Shown here piece by piece: positions 1-8,823 of a stretch of DNA of 64,000 nt. Each line of letters starts with the position of its first letter. Positions within the stretch are counted from its first letter, which is position 1. A program made the position numbers and the translations under genes. This DNA is from Nostoc sp. 'Peltigera membranacea cyanobiont' N6. GTDB taxonomy: Bacteria; Cyanobacteriota; Cyanobacteriia; Cyanobacteriales; Nostocaceae. Under the pieces are notes generated by a model, which saw only the letters and a program-made list of their open reading frames with translations, was not told the origin of the DNA and did no database searches. Location of the stretch: assembly GCF_002949735.1 (NCBI RefSeq), contig NZ_CP026681.1, positions 868,001 through 932,000 of the forward strand, read 5' to 3'.

Positions 1-1
1 C

Positions 2-1294
2 GAATCTCTACAGGCAGATCGGGGTTTACTGATATTACTAAAATATACCGATCCATTATTTAGGACTCAAGGTAAAAAACAAGTTCCGAAAGCGAAAGCG
101 AGAGTGGTTGGTGAATGGGCTAAGGCAGCACAAATCTCCCGGACTATTAAACCAGATACCTTAGTAGATCAGTCTTTCTTGGTTTCAGAATGTAGTTTAT
201 GCCAGCGTCCCTTCATAGATTCTGGAAAACCAGTCATCTTCGATAACTATACAGAGCAAAATGATACCTCGGCAGCTGCTCCATTATTTGCAATAGAACA
301 ATTGCCTGCGGTTTTATTAGTGCCTTTAGAAAGTCAAGGTAAAATCTTAGGATTTTTGGTGCTACAGCAAGCTACTACTCGCACTTGGCAAACACCAGAA
401 TTAGAACTTGTAGAAATGGTTTGCGCTCAAGTAAGTAATGCCATCATCCAATCACAGACATTGCGCCAAGTGCAAACGTTGGTAGATGAACGGACGGCGA
501 AACTCCAGAGTAGTCTGGAACTCCAGGCAAAGTTGCATGAAAGAACCCGGCAATATGTAGATCAACTGCGGAAACTCAATGAACTCAAAGATGAGTTTTT
601 GAGCAACATGAGCGATCGCTTGCGTTATCCTTTGACAAACATGCTAATGTCCATTCGGAACTTACGTTTGCCAGGAATCGCCCCAGAACGTCAAGTTAGA
701 TACATGGATATCCTAGAGCAGGAATGCACAAAGGAAATTAACTTGATTAATGACTTGTTGACACTCCAGAAACTAGAGTCGCCTCACGAAGCTCCACAAT
801 TAGAGTCTATAGATTTAAATACTAGAATCCAGGCCATAGCAGCATCTTTTGAGAAAAAACTCGCAGAGAAGGGATTAAAGATTTCTGTAGATTTACCAGA
901 GAAATCGCTAAAGCTGCAAACTGAACTGGAGAGTTTTGACCGCATCCTGCAAGAGTTGTTAACTAATGCCTGTAAATATTCACAACATGATACCACCGTC
1001 CATTTAGAAGCTGTTCACCAAGTCGATCGACAAATCGATCGAGTTATCATAAAGGTGACGAATACAGGACACGCCATCTCCGAAGAAGAAGCAACCTACA
1101 TCTTTGACAAGTTCCGTCGCGGAAAAGGGCGCTGGACTCCAGGGACTGGCTTGGGACTTGCTCTAGTCAAGTCTTTAGTGCAGCATTTGAATGGAGCGAT
1201 CGCAGTTGAGAGTCTCCCAATATCGGATTCTGAACAGAGCGAAATTTGCTTTACCCTGACTCTGCCCCAATTTTCTGACGAAAGCAAACCATAA
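2..1294 (+). CDS. GAF domain histidine-kinase-like protein, 5' partial
   Basis: The reading frame is open from the left edge of the window, so the N-terminus lies outside. The GTG at 104 is only an internal codon. The visible part has a GAF-like sensor region, a coiled segment, an H-box-like region and an ATPase domain with N box (LQELLTNACKYS), F box and G2 box (GTGLGLAL). The phospho-acceptor His is missing: the H-box reads FLSNMSDRLRYPL, with Asp at 614-616 where kinases have His. The G1 box reads NTGHA instead of DxGxG. The fold is therefore that of a two-component sensor kinase, but autophosphorylation is doubtful; it may act as a scaffold or pseudokinase. The next gene starts 8 bp downstream, which suggests one transcript. 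Confidence 0.85.
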   Translation, partial: ESLQADRGLLILLKYTDPLFRTQGKKQVPKAKARVVGEWAKAAQISRTIKPDTLVDQSFLVSECSLCQRPFIDSGKPVIFDNYTEQNDTSAAAPLFAIEQLPAVLLVPLESQGKILGFLVLQQATTRTWQTPELELVEMVCAQVSNAIIQSQTLRQVQTLVDERTAKLQSSLELQAKLHERTRQYVDQLRKLNELKDEFLSNMSDRLRYPLTNMLMSIRNLRLPGIAPERQVRYMDILEQECTKEINLINDLLTLQKLESPHEAPQLESIDLNTRIQAIAASFEKKLAEKGLKISVDLPEKSLKLQTELESFDRILQELLTNACKYSQHDTTVHLEAVHQVDRQIDRVIIKVTNTGHAISEEEATYIFDKFRRGKGRWTPGTGLGLALVKSLVQHLNGAIAVESLPISDSEQSEICFTLTLPQFSDESKP

Positions 1295-1302
1295 TTCTGA
1301 AC

Positions 1303-1917
1303 GTGATTAAAGAACAGAACGCAACAGAGAACCCTGATTTCCAGTCTCCTAACGATGACACCAACCTCGAAGGAGATTTAACTGCTGATGCTGATATAGC
1401 CGCTTTGGCAGCTAAGGTTGAAGTTCAAATTCAGAAAATAGCAGAGCGACAGCGACAAATCAGCGCCAAAGTTCAAATCCCCCAACCAGTGGAACAAATT
1501 TGGAAGGTTCTGACTGATTATGAAGCCTTGCCTGATTTTCTACCCAACCTCGCTAAAAGTCGTCTAATTGAGCATCCCAATGGTGGAATTAGACTCGAGC
1601 AAGTAGGCTCCCAGCGCTTACTTAATTTCAACTTTTCGGCGCGGGTGGTTCTGGATTTGGAAGAATGCTTCCCCAAAGAAATTAATTTTCGGATGGTAGA
1701 AGGAGATTTTAAAGGCTTTTCTGGTAGCTGGTGTTTAGAGCCTTATTCCCTTGGTGAGTATGTAGGAACAAATCTTTGCTACACAATTCAAGTTTGGCCG
1801 AAACTCACTATGCCAGTAGGAATCATTGAAAACCGCCTGAGTAAAGACTTACGTTTAAATCTTGTGGCTATTCACCAACGTGTAGAAGAGTTAGCTAGCA
1901 AAGAACCGTATGTATAA
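1303..1917 (+). CDS. SRPBCC/START-like (cyclase/dehydrase-type) protein
   Basis: The protein has 204 residues and starts with GTG just after the kinase-like gene. After an acidic N-terminal stretch of about 55 residues comes a Coq10/polyketide-cyclase-type SRPBCC domain. Its recognisable blocks are VPQPVEQIWKVLTDYEALPD-like at residues 62-80, the central GGIRLEQVGSQ stretch, and the terminal helix with IENRLSKDLRLNLVAIHQRV. The family forms a hydrophobic pocket for lipids or other small molecules, and its ligand here cannot be predicted. It is common in cyanobacteria. The gene is followed directly by a strong hairpin terminator and is probably the last gene of its operon. Confidence 0.8.
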   Translation: MIKEQNATENPDFQSPNDDTNLEGDLTADADIAALAAKVEVQIQKIAERQRQISAKVQIPQPVEQIWKVLTDYEALPDFLPNLAKSRLIEHPNGGIRLEQVGSQRLLNFNFSARVVLDLEECFPKEINFRMVEGDFKGFSGSWCLEPYSLGEYVGTNLCYTIQVWPKLTMPVGIIENRLSKDLRLNLVAIHQRVEELASKEPYV

Positions 1918-1920
1918 CTA

Positions 1921-1958
1921 AACGGTCATTCAGGATTATCTCTGAATGACCGTTTTCA
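1921..1958 (+). terminator. Rho-independent terminator
   Basis: A perfect 13-bp stem (AACGGTCATTCAG at 1921-1933 with its complement at 1942-1954) has an 8-nt loop and ends in a short T run. It lies 3 bp after the stop codon of the SRPBCC gene. The stem is symmetric, so it could also stop transcription coming from the tRNA side. Confidence 0.75.
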
Positions 1959-1996
1959 TGTTATCAACTCGTAGAAAGATAATTCTACTTTTTTAG

Positions 1997-2069
1997 TACC
2001 CCCAGGGGAATTCGAATCCCCGTTACCTCCGTGAAAGGGAGGTGTCCTAGGCCTCTAGACGATGGGGGC
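1997..2069 (-). tRNA. trnE: tRNA-Glu (UUC)
   Basis: The minus strand folds into a full 73-nt cloverleaf. The acceptor arm GCCCCCA pairs with TGGGGGT through a G1-U72 pair. The D arm is followed by the anticodon arm CCTCC-CTTTCAC-GGAGG with anticodon TTC, and the T arm carries GGGGATTCGAATCCCC. The discriminator is A, and CCA is not encoded. The sequence matches the cyanobacterial tRNA-Glu type, which also supplies glutamyl-tRNA to glutamyl-tRNA reductase for tetrapyrrole synthesis. Confidence 0.97.
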
Positions 2070-2397
2070 ATTGGACTCATGACCTTTTATAAGTTAACTA
2101 ATTTTTCGGCTGTTGTCAACAGCTTTTGCGAAAAAAAGTTTGTGGCAGCTAAACTGGGTGGAGGTAAAAGCTTGAAGAGGATACAAAGAGATGAAAACAC
2201 AAAAAGAATTTCGTAGATACTCCTGTGGGAAACCACAAAGTAGGTCAGCCTCCGGCGCTGGGAATTTAGAGAGAAGTTCAAATAGAAAAAACGGTACATT
2301 CTGTCAGGGACAAAGGGTATGATGTTGTACCCTGTAGAGTTAAATCTCTACGATTTTTTACCAAAGATTTTGAAATAAATCGCTCAAAATCTCCAAC
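2070..2397. other. Intergenic region between tRNA-Glu and antiporter gene
   Basis: No convincing gene is seen. The stretch should contain the promoter of the leftward tRNA and the promoter of the rightward antiporter gene. A short palindrome GCTGTTGTCAACAGC lies at 2109-2123; with a single-base centre it is more likely a protein-binding site than a terminator, but this is a guess. Confidence 0.5.
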
Positions 2398-4317
2398 ATG
2401 GAAGCATCTTTTGAAATTACCTTACAGATGGCGATCGCTGTTTTTGCAGGCATTAGCGCTCAAGTGCTGGCTGCATACTTTCGCATACCCAGCATCGTCT
2501 TGTTATTGCTGTTAGGCATATTGTTCGGTTCTGATGGCATAGGGCTGTTGCATCCCCATGCGCTAGGCACTGGATTGGAAGTTATTGTCGCCCTAGCAAC
2601 TGCAATAATTTTGTTTGAAGGCGGACTTAATTTGGATCTGCGAGAGTTAGGCAGAGTTTCAGTCAGCTTACAATTGCTCGTCACTCAAGGAACGCTAATC
2701 ACACTGCTTGGTGGGAGTATGGCTGCCCACTGGCTGGGTGAATTTCCTTGGAATATAGCTTTTCTCTATGCTTCCATTATTGTGGTGACAGGCCCAACCG
2801 TCGTTGGCCCCTTGCTGAAACAAATCAATGTAGATCGGCAAGTAGCAACACTTTTGGAAGGGGAAGGAGTTTTAATTGACCCTGTAGGAGCGATTCTCGC
2901 CTTCGTTGTCCTCGATACTATTTTGAACGGCGATGCCGATCCAATTAATGCGATCGTCGGTTTACTCATACGCCTGGTTGTTGGTGCGGCAATTGGTGGT
3001 GCTGGCGGTTATCTGATGAGCTTGATTTTCAAACGCGCCAGTTTTCTCTCATTCGAGCTAAAAAACTTAGTGGTGTTGGCGATACTTTGGGGTTTGTTTG
3101 CCTTATCGCAAATGATCCGCAGTGAATCGGGAGTCATGACGACAGTTGTTGCCGGAGCAGTCTTTGCTAACTCTTCAGTCCCAGAAGAACGTCTGTTACG
3201 GAGCTTTAAGGGTCAGCTAACAATTCTCAGCGTCTCGGTGCTATTTATCTTATTAGCTGCCGATTTATCCATTGCCAGTGTGTTTGCTTTGGGTTGGGGT
3301 AGTTTATTCACTGTTTTGGTATTAATGTTTGTCGTTCGCCCGATTAATATCCTCTTGTGTACCTGGAACAGCGATCTAAATTGGCGACAGAAACTATTTT
3401 TAAGCTGGGTTGCTCCGAGAGGAATTGTTGCCGCTTCTGTAGCTTCTTTTTTTGCGATTTCCCTAACCCAACGTGGCATTAACGGCGGTGATTCCATCAA
3501 AGCTCTAGTCTTCCTGACAATTATCATGACTGTTGTCTGCCAAGGGCTAACAGCTGGCTGGGTTGCTAAATGGCTGCAAATCACTTCTCAGGACGTAACT
3601 GGGGTGGTGATTGTGGGTTGTAATCCGTTGAGTCTTTTGATTGCCCGGTTCTTTCAAGAACGGGGAGAAAATGTGGTCATGATTGATACTGACCCCGAAT
3701 GTCTGGTTCAAGCTGAGGCGCAAAATCTGCGGGTGATTGCCAGCAGTGGACTAGATGCTGCTGTTTTGGAAGAGGCGGGAATTGCCTCTATGGGGACTTT
3801 TTTGGCGATGACAAGTAATGGCGAGGTGAATTTTGTTTTGGCTCAAAGAGCAGCCGAGGAATTTAAGCCGCCGCGTGTTTTAGCTGTTTTCCCCCGCGAT
3901 CCGCAAGCGAGTATTTCGGTTAGTAGTAAAGTTAATCAAGCTTTTATCCCAGACTTAGCGATTAAGACTTGGAATGAATATTTGAATGATGGGCGAGTCA
4001 AGCTGGGCACAACTACGCTAAATGAGTTGGAATTTTCTAGTCAGTGCGATCGCATCCAAGAAAAAATTCGGGCTGGGGTGTTGATACCATTATTGGTAGA
4101 ACGAGAAGAACGCTTACAGGTAATGCCAGTTAACCAAGATTGGGAAATTGGCGATCGCATTATTTACCTATTGCATGACCCCAGACCTAGCCTTTTAAAA
4201 CGCTTATCTGGTGCTACCCAATCCACTCCCCTCTCTCTAGAAAAGTTACCAGAGGTTGAAGACCTATCCCTAGTCCAATTGTCTCAACTTTCCGCTACTG
4301 AAGCTCCTGGGGGATGA
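2398..4317 (+). CDS. CPA1-type cation:proton antiporter with RCK (TrkA-N) domain
   Basis: The product has 639 residues. Residues 1-395 are a polytopic membrane domain of the Na+/H+ exchanger (NhaP/CPA1) type: many hydrophobic helices, the block IILFEGGLNLDLREL near residue 70, and VTGPTVVGPLL near 135, followed by GEGVLIDPVGAIL, the family's ND/DP-type ion-binding motif region. Residues 400-520 form an RCK/TrkA-N nucleotide-binding domain (VVIVGCNPLSLLIARFF, then an acidic VMIDTD end). A short TrkA-C-like tail follows. It should exchange K+ or Na+ for protons across the plasma or thylakoid membrane, gated by nucleotide. A G-rich heptamer repeat follows the stop codon. Confidence 0.87.
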   Translation: MEASFEITLQMAIAVFAGISAQVLAAYFRIPSIVLLLLLGILFGSDGIGLLHPHALGTGLEVIVALATAIILFEGGLNLDLRELGRVSVSLQLLVTQGTLITLLGGSMAAHWLGEFPWNIAFLYASIIVVTGPTVVGPLLKQINVDRQVATLLEGEGVLIDPVGAILAFVVLDTILNGDADPINAIVGLLIRLVVGAAIGGAGGYLMSLIFKRASFLSFELKNLVVLAILWGLFALSQMIRSESGVMTTVVAGAVFANSSVPEERLLRSFKGQLTILSVSVLFILLAADLSIASVFALGWGSLFTVLVLMFVVRPINILLCTWNSDLNWRQKLFLSWVAPRGIVAASVASFFAISLTQRGINGGDSIKALVFLTIIMTVVCQGLTAGWVAKWLQITSQDVTGVVIVGCNPLSLLIARFFQERGENVVMIDTDPECLVQAEAQNLRVIASSGLDAAVLEEAGIASMGTFLAMTSNGEVNFVLAQRAAEEFKPPRVLAVFPRDPQASISVSSKVNQAFIPDLAIKTWNEYLNDGRVKLGTTTLNELEFSSQCDRIQEKIRAGVLIPLLVEREERLQVMPVNQDWEIGDRIIYLLHDPRPSLLKRLSGATQSTPLSLEKLPEVEDLSLVQLSQLSATEAPGG

Positions 4318-4343
4318 GGCAGGGGGCAGGGGGCAGCGGGCAG
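4317..4343. repeat. Heptamer tandem repeat (GGGGGCA type)
   Basis: Tandem, slightly degenerate copies of GGGGGCA directly follow the antiporter stop codon. This is the class of short tandemly repeated sequence that is dispersed in heterocystous cyanobacterial genomes. Related G-rich tracts occur elsewhere in this window, including inside NRPS and PKS genes. Confidence 0.7.
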
Positions 4344-4422
4344 GATATAAAGTTTATATCTGAATTTTGAGTCCTATATTTTGTACCTCATGGGCTAAAG
4401 GCCCCGCTACCCCTAACAGCAC

Positions 4423-5082
4423 TCAGCTTTGGGTAGGAACAAATTCGCCTTCTGGTGGTTGTGGCAAATTATCAATTTCTGGTCTTGGCCCTTCTTGATA
4501 CATTTCCCATTCCTGCCACAGTAAAGCAGCTAAATGAACTATGGCAAGAATTAGGGTCGCCACCAAAATCAGATAACTGTGTATTGTATAAAGGTGTTCA
4601 ACAGTAACTGTATTAATCGCGCCACCCCCAGTTAGGATGTCGCGCATCTGTCCACCGATAAAAGGAATGGCTTCGATGGTTCCTAATTCAATGTTAAAAC
4701 GCCAGTATCCTTCCTGAGTCCAATCTAGGATCATCGCTGTCCAGTCCAGCCCGATCGCACTTAATGTCAACAAAATCCCGCTAACCCAAGCAGTCAGCCA
4801 ACTCTTGCGGAATTGGCGACCTAAAAACATCACCACAATTTGAATCAGAGCGATCGCAATTACTGCGTTACCAGCAACTTGATGCGCTCTCCAAAACAAC
4901 CAGCCATAAGGCACTTGTGTATTAATCATCTTTAAGGAGTTATAAGCACCCCCTGCTGTCGGTTCATAGTAAAAAGACAGCAGAACTCCTGTAGAGACAT
5001 AAATTAAGCACAGAGCAAGTATCACGACTGATAATATCGTCGCTATTCGTCGCATAATCTTATCGAACTGGGTGCTTTGCAT
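4423..5082 (-). CDS. Divergent cytochrome b6 paralog
   Basis: The protein has 219 residues with four predicted membrane helices and aligns by eye along the whole of cytochrome b6 (PetB). Shared blocks are STGVLLSFYYEPT, the haem-binding helix with H67, the loop with GYWRFNIE and EAIPFIGG, and TIHSYL with H168 and H183 fifteen residues apart. Two key PetB residues differ. The second His of helix B (14 residues after H67) is Gln81, and the position of Cys35, which anchors haem ci in b6f, is Ile16. The distal haem site is therefore probably altered. It stands alone, without petD or petC. A role as an alternative quinol or ferredoxin-linked b-type cytochrome is an inference. Confidence 0.8.
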   Translation of the reverse strand: MQSTQFDKIMRRIATILSVVILALCLIYVSTGVLLSFYYEPTAGGAYNSLKMINTQVPYGWLFWRAHQVAGNAVIAIALIQIVVMFLGRQFRKSWLTAWVSGILLTLSAIGLDWTAMILDWTQEGYWRFNIELGTIEAIPFIGGQMRDILTGGGAINTVTVEHLYTIHSYLILVATLILAIVHLAALLWQEWEMYQEGPRPEIDNLPQPPEGEFVPTQS

Positions 5083-5211
5083 GGCTCACCCCTCCTGTTC
5101 TTAACTAGGTATTTATTCTTTTCTCATTTTAACTAAGAAATATTAATAGATATTGCACTTATCAAAGAAAAATAAATTTTTATAATATTTTCGATCGGGA
5201 ACTAGCCTGCC

Positions 5212-5227
5212 TCAGACTTAAGTCTGA
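5212..5227. repeat. Perfect 16-bp palindrome
   Basis: TCAGACTTAAGTCTGA is a perfect palindrome in the gap between the cytochrome b6 paralog and the hydrolase gene. It could be an interspersed palindromic repeat or an operator. Only the symmetry is visible. Confidence 0.4.
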
Positions 5228-5332
5228 AGCTAATAGTTTTAGTCCACTTAAGTTGTCTGCCAATATTTGATTTTTTCTATGTATTATTATGCATTAAGTT
5301 AAATATTTTGAACCTCACATGATGATTTTAGA

Positions 5333-6028
5333 TTAAATCAAATATTGCACCCAAGCTTTTAAGGGTTCTGGCGAGCCATACCAAATTCCAGGACTTCTAG
5401 GAGAATGTCTCACACCTTCAATTACCAGATTTTCTGCGCCTTCCAAATGAGCAGCTTCAATCGGTGTGATTCCATCTCCCCAAGTGTTGCCTTTACCACA
5501 GGTTAATTGGTAACTACTGTAAGCTAACCAGCTACCGCGCCGCCTTTGTCCAAAGATAGTTTTGCCAGCCACACAAATGTAACGAACGTTTTTGTAAAAA
5601 GCTCCTGGGTAGTTATTAGTGACAAAATCTAGATTGGAGCGTGTCCAGCGTTCTTGGCTAATATGGGGCGTACCCAAGGTGATGAGAGTAGCAACTAAAG
5701 GATGCGCTTTCCAGAGGGAGGGTTTAGCGTTACTGTTTACCCAATATGGCTTTTCTCCCATGTAGATGCGGGATATCCAACCTCCGGCGGAGTGACCAAT
5801 TAAGTTAACTTGAGTAGCATTATATTGCTGCAATGTATGCTTGATTGTCAGGTCGAGTTTTTGTAAGATTGGTGTTACTGGTCTTCCGCCAATAGTGGGT
5901 AGCCAGTCGCGCCGTCGCAGTGGTACTGTAACTGTAGGAAAATCTAACTGTTGTAAGGATTGTTCTAGTTGGCGGTAAGCGATCGCGCTTTCTAGATATC
6001 CCGGTACAATAACTGTCGGTAACGGCAT
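5333..6028 (-). CDS. Alpha/beta hydrolase, lipase-like
   Basis: Starting at the ATG at 6028 gives 231 residues and begins directly at the first beta strand (MPLPTVIVPGYLES). A TTG six codons upstream is possible but has no visible Shine-Dalgarno sequence. The nucleophile elbow GHSAGG lies near residue 95, after LDLTIKHTLQQYNATQVNL, as in triacylglycerol-lipase-like hydrolases. A late GVRHSP supplies a plausible catalytic His, and the acid is probably in the WGDGITPIEAAHLEG stretch. No signal peptide is seen, so it is probably cytoplasmic. The substrate is unknown; lipid or ester hydrolysis is the family expectation. Confidence 0.78.
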   Translation of the reverse strand: MPLPTVIVPGYLESAIAYRQLEQSLQQLDFPTVTVPLRRRDWLPTIGGRPVTPILQKLDLTIKHTLQQYNATQVNLIGHSAGGWISRIYMGEKPYWVNSNAKPSLWKAHPLVATLITLGTPHISQERWTRSNLDFVTNNYPGAFYKNVRYICVAGKTIFGQRRRGSWLAYSSYQLTCGKGNTWGDGITPIEAAHLEGAENLVIEGVRHSPRSPGIWYGSPEPLKAWVQYLI

Positions 6029-6651
6029 TTTGAATTTTGGATGCAATGATTGAGGGTTTGAAACTTTTTGACGAAGAAGTAGTCAGAATTCAAAAGCTAT
6101 AATTGCGATCGCACAACTGAACTCCCGATCGGAAAAGCCTAAATAGCTTTGGTGGATTTAGAGCTAAAATGTCAATAAAATTGTACAACTTGCAACAATT
6201 TTGAGGCTGCTAATATGGTAGTATTTTCACATAGGGACTAGCTCAGACAAGCAAATGTGCCATCTGTTACACAAGCCTAGTTGAATGGAAAAGCGGAGAA
6301 AAACAAGGCAACTTCAGCAGATGTTTTGATGTACTCAGACTTTTACCTTGACTTCAACTTTAAAAAAGATCCTAGATATTAATTTTAATTGTGTGCGTCA
6401 CAAAAATAAAAAACCAAAAGTAGTAATTTTTCTAATACCTCTTTAGCAAGCTCAAATTTGAAGATTCGATCCAATCCAATGTCATTAAACAATTACAAAC
6501 CTGAATAAATGGCAATTTTGGCGTTTTGATTGCCATGAGAGGAAATTATTATTTCCTTAGAGGGACGCGTATATTGCGATATTTTGCAATATAGTTCGGA
6601 AAGAGAAAATCGCTAGTCAACTGCAACTGAGCCGAGTGAACGATAACAGCT
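6029..6651. other. Long intergenic region without a recognised gene
   Basis: This stretch of about 620 bp separates two divergent genes. It is AT-rich, contains one HIP1-like site and a small hairpin around 6571-6592 (TATTGC...GCAATA). No open frame with a convincing ribosome-binding site, tRNA or terminator is visible. It probably holds the promoters of both flanking genes. A small RNA cannot be excluded. Confidence 0.45.
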
Positions 6652-8154
6652 ATGTCTTACGTGTCCGTGTTTAAAAATATACCAGAAGTTTTAAGCCAGC
6701 CAATTGGGATAGCGGCTATAGCTTCTCTTGGCATCCACGGTGCGATCGCCATGATTGTGCCATTGATGCCTATGGATTCTAGCAAACCCAAAGATACAGC
6801 ATCATCCAAAACCGTTGGACTTTTGGAATTGAGCCAAGCCGATCAAAGCCGTTTGCCACAAAGCACCCCCCAAATTGGTTTACAACAACTTCCTCCAATA
6901 GCGCCACTTTCTGCATCTAACTTTAGCCCCCAAACCACATTGCCTCCATTGGCAGCACCGCCATCTAGCAGTCAGCTAGTAATGCCTCCGCTACCCCAAT
7001 CATCGAATAACTATCGAGTCTCCTCCGTGCCTACAAGGCAGACTTTGCGGATGATTCCTAGTGATAATTTGCGATTTGATAGCTCTAAATTTGACAATTC
7101 TAAATTCAATACCACCCCCAAATTTTCTCCATCAGTTCCTCGTGTGAATGTCAGTGATACCAAATACCAGGTATCTAAGCCATTGGATGTAAATAGATTG
7201 CCATTGCCAGTATTGCAGTCGCAGCAAATACCTAATGATATTCTGCAAAATGCTCAATCTCCGAACCTCTCTGACACTAACCCCATTACAACAGCACAGA
7301 TAAATACCACTCCACAAACGATCCAGTCGGGTAATAATGGGTCTAGAATTGCTCAAAACTCGCTAATAAGTTCTCTAAAACAAGCTCCAAGACCTGGGGA
7401 TAGCTTAACCCTAATGAGGGGAAGCACATCACAACAACCCAATTTATCTCGAAAAGGAACTGATTTAGCAATTGCACAGCTAGATTCCTACGCAAACCTG
7501 AGAAAAGAAGTTCAGCAAGAATACCCCAACGTTGAACAAAAACCAGTTATTCGCCAAACATTACCTACAGATAAGCCGAATCTTGAAGGCGCTGTTTTGG
7601 GGGTATTAGTAGTGGATCGTGATGGTAAGGTCTTAGATATCAAGTTTCAAGACAAGCTAATTTCCCCTGAATTGCAATTGAAAGCAAGGGAATACTTCAA
7701 TAAGCAATCCCCCAAGGGAGATAAACAGATTAGTTCCTACCCATTTAACCTAAGTTTCCAAAACAACACTGGGACTACTCAACTATCTGCACCAGGAATC
7801 AATAATAAGCTTACCCCCTCACCAGCAGCCACTTCTAAACCATTTCCCGATCTGCTAATCAGAAGTAATCAGCCTACGCCTTCTTCAAAAGGTACTCTTC
7901 AACCATTAGCAGCACCGAGAGTCAATGGCAATCAGCCTCAGTTCTCACCGACAGCTACTCCCAAACCATTATCTGAACTCCCAATCATAAATAACCAGAT
8001 CGCGCCTTCATCAGCAGCTACTACTTCGCAACCCTTAGTACTGCCGAAAGTCAATCAGATTGAGTCTACACCCTCCGCCCAATCGGATCAAAAATTAGTA
8101 GAACGGTTGCGCCAAGTGAAGGAAAAGAGAGAAAAATCTAATCCAGAAAAATAA
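6652..8154 (+). CDS. TonB-like proline-rich membrane-anchored protein
   Basis: The protein has 500 residues. A single hydrophobic helix near residues 17-38 (IGIAAIASLGIHGAIAMIVP) would anchor it in the plasma membrane with the rest periplasmic. A long Pro/Gln/Ser/Asn-rich segment (40-300) follows. Residues about 310-375 resemble the TonB C-terminal fold (GAVLGVLVVDRDGKVLDIKF), and a further low-complexity tail contains two related units ending in QPLAAPRVN and QPLVLPKVN. In TonB the folded domain is usually at the very C-terminus, so the tail is unusual. Energy transduction to outer-membrane receptors is possible but not supported by neighbours. Confidence 0.6.
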   Translation: MSYVSVFKNIPEVLSQPIGIAAIASLGIHGAIAMIVPLMPMDSSKPKDTASSKTVGLLELSQADQSRLPQSTPQIGLQQLPPIAPLSASNFSPQTTLPPLAAPPSSSQLVMPPLPQSSNNYRVSSVPTRQTLRMIPSDNLRFDSSKFDNSKFNTTPKFSPSVPRVNVSDTKYQVSKPLDVNRLPLPVLQSQQIPNDILQNAQSPNLSDTNPITTAQINTTPQTIQSGNNGSRIAQNSLISSLKQAPRPGDSLTLMRGSTSQQPNLSRKGTDLAIAQLDSYANLRKEVQQEYPNVEQKPVIRQTLPTDKPNLEGAVLGVLVVDRDGKVLDIKFQDKLISPELQLKAREYFNKQSPKGDKQISSYPFNLSFQNNTGTTQLSAPGINNKLTPSPAATSKPFPDLLIRSNQPTPSSKGTLQPLAAPRVNGNQPQFSPTATPKPLSELPIINNQIAPSSAATTSQPLVLPKVNQIESTPSAQSDQKLVERLRQVKEKREKSNPEK

Positions 8155-8199
8155 TTACCTAGTGGTGATTTTGGATTCAAAAAAGTTAACTTAACTTTA

Positions 8200-8295
8200 C
8201 AAGGGCGGTTAGCGCATCTACAAAAACAAAACCTACCTCAGTAGGTTTCCAATCTTCAATTTTTCCTAAGTCCGCAGAGGCGGACTTAGGTTTTT
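8200..8295 (+). terminator. Interspersed repeat carrying a strong terminator hairpin
   Basis: A small hairpin (ACCTAC-CTCA-GTAGGT) is followed by a perfect 11-bp stem, CCTAAGTCCGC at 8265-8275 with its complement at 8280-8290, loop AGAG, then TTTTT. The second hairpin has the shape of a Rho-independent terminator for the TonB-like gene. The whole unit resembles the interspersed repeats that recur in Nostoc genomes. Confidence 0.7.
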
Positions 8296-8401
8296 AGCTG
8301 TGAATTCGATGCGCCTTGGCTCTAAGTTTACACGTATGAGTATTTCTGTGCCCCTAAGAGTGGTCTATATTCCATTCGATTGAACCCCTCAATGGCTAAC
8401 T

Positions 8402-8746
8402 TTACCAGCCTTGTTCTGCATTCTGAAAAACGTAAGCAGCTACCTCCAGAATCTCTTCAGCACTTAACTTTTCTTTAAAGGCAGGCATGGCATTTTTACC
8501 ATTTTGCACTTGGTGGATAATCGCCTCGATAGAGTCGCGATTATAATTTTCTAGGTACTTTGACAATGCTTCCTTTTTCAAGGTTTTCTGGCTAATAAGG
8601 ATATTGCCGCCACCTATATGGCAAGAAGCGCAGTTAGCCTCGAAAATTTTAGCCCCGTTGGATGTTTCGGCAGCTAGTGCTGGACTAATGAATGTCAATT
8701 TGAATAGAGCGATCGCTAACATTAAAATTAATAAAAGTATTCTCAA
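8402..8746 (-). CDS. petJ: Cytochrome c6 (soluble photosynthetic electron carrier)
   Basis: The 114-residue precursor has a signal peptide ending in ALA (about residue 25), so the mature protein goes to the thylakoid lumen or periplasm. The haem site is CASCH (C39, C42, H43), and the axial Met is M87 in NAMPAF. The terminal helix AAYVFQNAEQGW is typical of c6. It carries electrons from cytochrome b6f to photosystem I or to the terminal oxidase, replacing plastocyanin. A short insertion (around SKYLENYNRDSIEA) relative to common c6 is visible. The start codon is TTG, chosen because GAGGAAA lies just upstream and because the signal peptide begins there. It lies on the same strand as petE and psbV, 245 bp downstream of petE. 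Confidence 0.85.
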   Translation of the reverse strand: MRILLLILMLAIALFKLTFISPALAAETSNGAKIFEANCASCHIGGGNILISQKTLKKEALSKYLENYNRDSIEAIIHQVQNGKNAMPAFKEKLSAEEILEVAAYVFQNAEQGW

Positions 8747-8823
8747 GAGAATTTCCTCGCAACAAGCCTCCAGGAAGAGTATAAACGCGATTAATCCCTG
8801 ATTTAGTCAAATTTGATCGAGAT

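Noticed and set aside
2031..2216. 61-codon plus-strand frame over the tRNA-Glu gene
   Set aside because: It overlaps the tRNA in antisense and has no protein character or initiation signal.
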